NCBI GenBank assembly: GCA_026770585.1
Contig: MU646577.1
Coordinates: 419,613-447,116, forward strand
Direction of reading: 5' to 3'
DNA: 27,504 nucleotides
Source: Baffinella frigidus
Taxonomy: Eukaryota; Cryptophyceae; Cryptomonadales; Baffinellaceae
Below the pieces are notes generated by a model, which did not search any database, was not told where the DNA came from, and was given only the letters and a program-made list of their open reading frames with translations. Both the position numbers and the translations under genes were made by a program. Of this stretch, positions 22,811-27,504 are shown piece by piece (position 1 is the stretch's first letter; the number at the start of each line of letters is the position of its first letter).

Positions 22811-25800
22811 GTCTAGCCGCCCCTCGAAACCTGCAAAAGTAGAGTGGCCTGCGAGGCCCATGCCTGCGCCGGCACTGACTGACCCCTGCTCATTGCAGGT
22901 GAACACCAACTCGAACGCCGACGCACGGGCTAAACCGGCGGCGGTCGCCGCGCACACGTTCGGGAGAGGGCAGGGCCCTCATGGGACCAGCCACGCTCAA
23001 AACTCGGAGCAGCACCATCTCCGCAATGTCGCGATCGGGGGGCAGGCAGGCATCCCGCACCGCTCCGACCCCGCGTCCACTTCTGCGGTCCCGGGTCAGA
23101 GGGAAGACCCCCAGGAGATGAAGCGGGTGCTGCAGGAGTCGATCGCGACTCTCAAGGAGCAGCTCCGGCACCAGAAGGCCGCAGATGAGGACGACTCGCC
23201 CGCCGAGCCCCCCCACGCGCCCCAGCAGCCGCACGCAGCGCTGCAGCCCGCGCTGGGCGGCACCACGCAGGCGTCGCTCCTCTCGCGCGCGCGCAAGACG
23301 CGCCTCCTCCCCGCCGCGCGCCTCTCCGCCCCGGGTGAGGGCCCGCGCTGGGGCACGGCCCCCACGGCGCCCGTCCTCGCCGCGCAGGGCGGTGACGCAC
23401 GCGCCCCCTCCCCGGCCGGGGGGATGGCGGCGGGAGGGAGAGAGGAGGCGGCGGCGCAGAGCCGGGCGGCGCGCGGGGCATTGGAGAGGAGGAGGGCGTC
23501 GTCGCACTACTCGAGCAGTGATGAGGAGGAGGACGAGCGCCAGATACGGTGCGTTTTCACCCTCTGCCTAAACCATGAACTCCAGACTCCAAACTCTAAA
23601 CTTTAAAACCCTAAAACCTAAACTCTAAAACCCTAAAACCTAAACCCTAAAAACAGCATACAAAACCTGCGCCCTTAAACCCTAAACCTGCACCCTACAC
23701 CCTACACCCAGTATACAAACCCCACGCCCTGAACCCTAAACCCTAAACCCTGAACCCTGAACCCTAAACCCTAAACCCTAAACCCTAAACACCAGGGGAG
23801 CAAAGCCTGCCGCGCCCGCTTCCAGGGGGCGCCAGGAAGGCGGGAATGGCTCCAATTCCCAGGGGTTCGAGCCAGGGCGGGGTGGGGCGCCGCAGGAGCG
23901 GGAGGGGGAGGAGGGGGGCAGCGCGTTGGCTCCGCGCATCAAGAACTTCCGGAGGTGACGCACCGGTTGCTCTCTGGCTAGCTCTGCCTTAAAGACTACT
24001 CTGAAGTTGACATGATGGGTGTGTGGTACGAATCCGTCAAGTTTGGAGCGGGAAAGCGCCCGTGCTTACCGAATCGGTGCGACCGAATAGTCTGAGACAG
24101 AGCTAGACTGTGGCTGGGCGTGTTTCTGGGGGGGCGTGAGGGTTTGGGGTTTAAGCGTGATGGGAGCTTGAGGTGAGCTTGAGGGGAGAGGCCCGACGCT
24201 CCTCTGAGCTACAGAAGAACGCAGCCCGGCGGAGCGTCATGCTTCTCCCGGAGGACATTCTGCATGAATGCGGCTGCACGGCACCTTTTTCGAGCCCCGC
24301 GTTACAAAATTTTGTACCAGAGTGCTACAAATTTGTTCCGCGAACAAATTGTAAAGCGATCCCCAGAGTAAAAGGTGACTTTGCTCCCCTGACGCCCCGC
24401 CCCGCCCCACCCCCACAGGCTCCCCCTGCGGCGTCCGCGCCACAACCCCGAAGACCCACCAGAGCCCGCGCTCCCCCCCGCCGCCTCCCATGGGAGCCTC
24501 AACCAACCTGTTCGCTCTGCCTCCCCGGAGCAACCTCCCCTCTGCGCTCCGCTGGGCTCCGAGCAGTCTCCGGGGTACTTTCAAGCCCGAAACACGACAC
24601 CCGAAATCCGAGCATGCACTCCCTAGCTCTGTCCCAGTTCAATTTGGTCTCGTAGGTCGAGTGCCCCCCCCCGAAATTTCACAGGTGATTTTCACGGGGG
24701 GGGGGGTCAAAATTCACCTGTGAAATCTCGGTGGGGGGCACTCTATCTACGAGACCAAATTGAACTGGGACAGCGCTAGACCCCCCTCCCGCCGCCTCCC
24801 TGGAGCCCGTGCCCGTCCGGGCTGTGCAGCCTCCTGGGTATTGCAACACCCGAAACCCGATATTGATACCCGAAACTGGAACCCGAAACCCGAAAGTGAT
24901 ACCCGAAACTGAAACCTGAAAACCGAAAACCGGAACCAGGAACTCCGACGCCGTCCCGCAGTCTCCGTCTGGGAAACCGTCACTGGGCGTGGGGTAAACC
25001 CCTGAACTCTAATCCCGAACCCCAAAACCCGAACCCAGAACCCTAACCCTGAAACCGGAACCCTAACCCCGAAACTTTAACCCTGAAACCCGAAAACCGA
25101 AAACCGAAAACCGAAAACAGGTCGATGGGTTCGCGCATCCCAGCGCAAACCCTAAACCCTAAACCCTAAACCCTAAACCCCAAACCCCAAACCTCAATCC
25201 CCAAACCTCAATCTCCGGACCCCAAACAACAAACCTCAACCCCCAAACACCCAACACCAAACACCAAACCCTAAACCACAAACCACAAACGCCAGGTCGA
25301 TGTTTTCGACGCACCCGAACGCTGAGGAGCAGCTCCGGCGGGCGCGCGTCGCTGGTGCACACCCGAAACCCGAAACCCGAAACCGCAAACCCAAAACCAT
25401 AAACTCAACAACATAAACCTGACACCATAAACCCGAAACCCGGAAAACATTGAACAATTCATACCAGCAGATTCACCCTGATTTGTACCTCTAGGTTTCT
25501 CCTCCCTGATTTAAACCCCAACCCTCACCGCAAACTCCGACCCCTAAATTCTAAACGCCTAACCCCAACCCCCGAACCGTAACCCTCACCTCTATCCCCA
25601 ACCCCCTAAAAAAACACAGACACCCTACACCCTGAACCTGAACCCACAAATCCTAACCCCAAACCCCAAAAACGGGAGTGGCATGGGACAGGGCCCTGGT
25701 GGCAGTGAGCGTAGAGTCTGCCCAATCCCAAACCCCAAACCTCTAGCCCCTAACCCAGATACCCAGATACCCCTATACCCAGATACCCCTATACCCAGAT

Positions 25801-27504
25801 ACCCCTATCCCTTATCTGCCGAAAAAGGTACGTGGTCATTTTTTTTAGCAGGAATCAGGTGTGTAGGGATTCGAATTCAAGCGGAAGGAGGTTTTCCGGG
25901 CCTCATAAATCAGGAATTTCTCTGGTCGTTGAGCACCAATTACTCAATTTGTTCAGCTTAGCGAGCCTGACAAGCTGGTGTTTTTTTCATAATTTTCCAT
26001 CAAGAGGCGGCCTAATTAAAAAATGCCAAAGTTGACATTTGAGCCTTTTGTCATCTCAGGATGACACAGGCACTTAAGGGATACCCCTATACCCCTGTAC
26101 CCCTATACCCTAAAACTCCAAACCGGAACCAAAAATCCCGAAGCAGGAGTGGCGCGGGACAGGGCCGTTGTCGCAGCGAGCGTCGAATCTCTTTGCTCTC
26201 TGCGGCGATACACTACCCCTAAACCTTAACCCCCGAACCCCTCACCCCCAAAACAGGAGTGGCGCGGGACAGGGCCCTGGTTGTATCGAGCGTCGAGTCA
26301 GAAACCCTACCCCTTAGACCTTAACCCCAAAACTCCACCCTGTACACCAAATCCTCAAACACCCAAAAACAAAACCTCAACGCTATACACCAACACCAAA
26401 ACACCAAACCCTAACCGCTATACACGAAAACAGGAGTGGCGCGGGACAGGGCCCTGGTCGCAGCGAGCATCGAGTCAGATAGCAGCCTCGACGACTCCCT
26501 CCTCGACGAGCACCTCCCACCCGCCGCATCCTCCTCGGGCGCCCCGTCCACCAGCGGGGGCGCGGCGGCCCCGCTCTCGCGCGCCACGGCCATCGCCCTG
26601 CTCCGCGCGGAGGCGTCATCGTCCGAGGAGGAGGAGGAAGGAGGCGGGTCCTCCGGGAGGGGCGGGGGCAGGGGGGGGCGCGAGGGGAAGCAGCGGATGT
26701 TTGTCTCGGGCGGGATGAGCGGGGGGGGGAGGCATGATGCGATCGTGCGGGGCGCGGCGTCGGATTGGGTTGCCGAGGATGAGCGGGTGACGCCCCGCAA
26801 CCCAGACCCTTACACCACAGTACCCTGAAAATCCGACACCGTAAGGTAGGCCTACGGAGCATGAGCGGGTGAGAGCACTGGAGGCGGGCTGGGGTTGTTA
26901 TCTTTGGATTTGATCCCGTGTGGGGTGTCGGAGTGGGTTGCTGAGGATGAGCGGGTGTGGCTCGCCCCCGTTTTGATTTGATTTGATTCCGTTGGTGTGT
27001 GAGCCTCGCGAAGCCGTCTGGTTCCAGGGGGGGTCTTTCTCTTTGGTTTGGTCCGGTGAGTTTTTTTCTGCAAAATACCCCACCACTCCCCAGGTTCCCG
27101 AAACTCTCTCGGTCGTGCTGAACACTCAACTCTAAACCCTAAACCCTAAACCCTAAACCCTAAACCCTAAACCCTACACCCTAAGCCCTAAGCCCTAAGC
27201 CCCACCACCCAGGCTCCCGAAATGCTGTCGATGGTCCTCGAGGGTGACGAAAACGCCTCACTCGCCTCCTCCTCCATATCCTCCCCCTCCGCCAACCACT
27301 CCCCCTCCAACAACAACATCCTGTCTTCCTCCGGAACCAACAACATCCTGTCTTCCTCCGGAACCAACAACATGCTCTCCTACAGCACCGGGGGCTTCCT
27401 CCCCTCGTCATCCTCCTCCATCCCCGCCAGCCCCCCCACTCTTGGCGTTGGGGCCATTTCCTACGTGGCTTCTGCCGCCATCCCCTCCTCCCCCCCCCCC
27501 CCCC
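22703..27504 (+). CDS. Low-complexity Ser/Pro/Gly-rich protein gene, 8 exons, continues past the right edge
   Basis: The coding sequence is the plus-strand join of the eight exons listed below, 1831 nt (about 610 residues), open at the right edge. All phases agree. The start is the ATG in ACCATGG, a strong Kozak context. Most of the protein looks disordered: Ala/Pro/Arg-rich, then Gly/Glu-rich, then acidic Ser patches (SSSDEEEDER, SSSEEEEE, which resemble casein-kinase-2-type sites), then Ser/Asn repeats. A short helix near residues 100-125 (MKRVLQESIATLKEQLRHQK) could form a coiled coil. No family recognised. It is divergently paired with the Kelch gene, so the two may be co-expressed. Confidence 0.7.
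22899..23548 (+). CDS. Plus gene exon 2
   Basis: 216 codons plus two bases, phase 0 to 2. The preceding intron is only 88 nt and ends CTGACTGACCCCTGCTC then ATTGCAG, a clear branch point and pyrimidine tract. The donor is TACG|GTGCGT. It encodes the predicted coiled coil, an Ala/Pro/Arg-rich middle and an acidic SSSDEEEDER end. The frame also reads through the 88-nt intron, but exon 1 frame and splice signals favour splicing. Confidence 0.78.
23580..23795. repeat. CCCTAAA-type filler, plus gene intron 2
   Basis: Degenerate C-rich telomere-like repeat running to the exon 3 acceptor, with small exon 3 echoes at 23654-23672 and 23711-23731. Confidence 0.85.
23796..23954 (+). CDS. Plus gene exon 3
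   Basis: 159 nt, phase 2 to 2, Gly/Glu/Arg-rich (GFEPGRGGAPQEREGEEGG, then ALAPRIKNFR). The acceptor is AAACACCAG, directly after C-rich telomere-like repeat; the donor is GGAG|GTGACG. Two decayed copies of its 5' end lie upstream at 23654-23672 and 23711-23731. Confidence 0.68.
23978..24106. mobile_element. CTAG-ended MITE, copy 2
   Basis: Ends CTAGCTCTGCCT and AGACAGAGCTAG; interior ACTCTGAAGTTGACATGATG. Lies in plus gene intron 3. Confidence 0.65.
24107..24418. other. Rest of plus gene intron 3
   Basis: Includes an AT-rich patch at 24300-24357 (TTACAAAATTTTGTACC and CAAATTTGTTCCGCGAACAA) in GC-rich surroundings. A possible alternative exon starts after GAGCTACAG near 24210 but reaches a stop at about 24370. 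Confidence 0.35.
24419..24574 (+). CDS. Plus gene exon 4
   Basis: 156 nt, phase 2 to 2, Pro/Ser-rich (PEDPPEPALPPAASHGSL, then SASPEQPPL). It has a strong pyrimidine tract and acceptor (CCCACCCCCACAG) and the donor CCGGG|GTACTT. A degraded copy of its middle lies at about 24775-24835. Confidence 0.65.
24623..24779. mobile_element. 157-bp foldback element
   Basis: Arms of about 64 bp (CTAGCTCTGTCCCAGTTCAA at the left end) around a loop with a G run. Ends with CTAG like the family above, but the arms differ. Confidence 0.75.
24940..24993 (+). CDS. Plus gene exon 5
   Basis: 54 nt, phase 2 to 2, NSDAVPQSPSGKPSLGV. The acceptor is CCGGAACCAG and the donor GTGGG|GTAAAC. The phase match on both sides is the main support. 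Confidence 0.6.
25118..25140 (+). pseudogene. Echo of plus gene exon 6 5' end
   Basis: AACAGGTCGATGGGTTCGCG parallels the exon 6 start CCAGGTCGATGTTTTCGACG. Confidence 0.5.
25296..25354 (+). CDS. Plus gene exon 6
   Basis: 59 nt, phase 2 to 1, SMFSTHPNAEEQLRRARVA. The acceptor is AAACGCCAG and the donor GCTG|GTGCAC. A copy of its 5' end (CAGGTCGATG then TTCG) lies upstream at 25118-25140. Confidence 0.65.
25360..26433. repeat. Plus gene intron 6 filler
   Basis: ACCCGAAA and CCCCAAACC variants, a TACCCAGATACCCC run (25755-25810), an AT-rich patch (25835-26060) and the exon 7 echoes. No further exon is needed, because exons 6 and 7 match in phase. Confidence 0.7.
25671..26302 (+). repeat. Upstream copies of plus gene exon 7 5' end
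   Basis: Copies at 25671-25721, 26143-26191 and 26254-26302 read VAWDRALVAVSVES, VARDRAVVAASVES and VARDRALVVSSVES. The last two keep CAG before GAGTGG. Confidence 0.7.
26434..26786 (+). CDS. Plus gene exon 7
   Basis: 353 nt, phase 1 to 0: VARDRALVAASIESDSSLDD, a Ser/Ala-rich stretch, an acidic SSSEEEEE, a Gly/Arg-rich tract and AASDWVAEDER at the end. The acceptor is GAAAACAG and the donor GCGG|GTGACG. Three copies of the 5' end lie upstream and two of the 3' end and donor lie downstream, all in the same frame. Confidence 0.75.
26849..26964 (+). repeat. Downstream copies of plus gene exon 7 donor junction
   Basis: 26849-26872 (CATGAGCGG|GTGAGA) and 26929-26964 (SEWVAEDER with GCGG|GTGTGG) repeat the exon end DWVAEDER and donor. 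Confidence 0.6.
27076..27112 (+). pseudogene. Echo of plus gene exon 8 5' end
   Basis: CACTCCCCAG|GTTCCCGAAA and onward reads VPETLSVVL, parallel to APEMLSMVL of the real exon 137 bp away. Confidence 0.6.
27213..27504 (+). CDS. Plus gene exon 8 (truncated by the window edge)
   Basis: Phase 0 start, APEMLSMVLEGDENASLASS, then a tandem repeat of NNILSSSGT (two full, a third begun) and a Ser/Pro-rich tail, open to the edge. The acceptor is CACCACCCAG. A copy of its 5' end and acceptor lies upstream at 27076-27112 (VPETLSVVL). The last bases are a C run, so the final residues may be uncertain. Confidence 0.72.

Larger units (their letters stand above)
24840..25290. repeat. C-rich telomere-like filler around plus gene exon 5
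   Basis: ACCCGAAA, CCGAAAA and CCCTAAA variants; exon 5 and the exon 6 echo are embedded in it. Confidence 0.8.
26787..27212. repeat. Plus gene intron 7
   Basis: Exon 7 donor echoes, TTTGATTTGAT-type sequence, the exon 8 echo and a perfect CCCTAAA run at 27130-27172, followed by CCCTAAG. Confidence 0.75.

Noticed and set aside
22890-23507. Long minus-strand Arg/Pro-rich frame opposite plus exon 2
   Set aside because: GC-rich shadow frame; the plus frame has splice sites in phase with its neighbours.

Overview
This is eukaryotic nuclear DNA with two large, intron-rich, head-to-head protein genes. It has GT-AG introns, Kozak-type starts, GC-rich exons, AT-rich inserts and much degenerate plant-type telomere-like repeat (TTTAGGG and variants). 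There are no bacterial operons, ribosome binding sites, rRNA, tRNA or CRISPR. TTTAGGG telomeres occur in green algae and plants, dinoflagellates and some other protists. The repeat-packed introns suggest an algal or protist genome, but the species cannot be named.

Leftward gene, about 22.46 kb to the left edge, minus strand. I could chain 22 short exons whose splice phases all agree, giving about 643 residues before the window edge. The N-terminal ~160 residues are on two exons. The middle part (residues ~160-400) is conserved-looking but unrecognised. The C-terminal third (residues ~400 onward) has clear Kelch beta-propeller motifs: paired glycines after a hydrophobic strand, LNDVHRLD, SDMWIFDY and spaced tryptophans. 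The protein is probably a Kelch-propeller scaffold; its partner is unknown.

Rightward gene, 22.70 kb to the right edge, plus strand. Eight phase-consistent exons give about 610 residues of mostly disordered Ser/Pro/Ala/Gly-rich protein with a short predicted coiled coil and acidic serine patches. Its function is unknown. The two start codons are about 245 bp apart, so the space between them is probably a bidirectional promoter.

The most striking feature is in the introns. Most exons are surrounded by partial, decayed copies of their own edges, which I call junction echoes. Echoes upstream of an exon carry its 5' part and acceptor. Echoes downstream carry its 3' part and donor. The exon's reading frame is largely preserved, often with third-position changes. 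This is the geometry expected if introns grew by tandem duplications that crossed splice junctions. One echo has become a 268-bp satellite.

The rest of the introns is telomere-like filler, usually with its C-rich strand as the sense strand (it flips at the divergent promoter), together with small inverted-repeat elements of several families, minisatellites and microsatellites.
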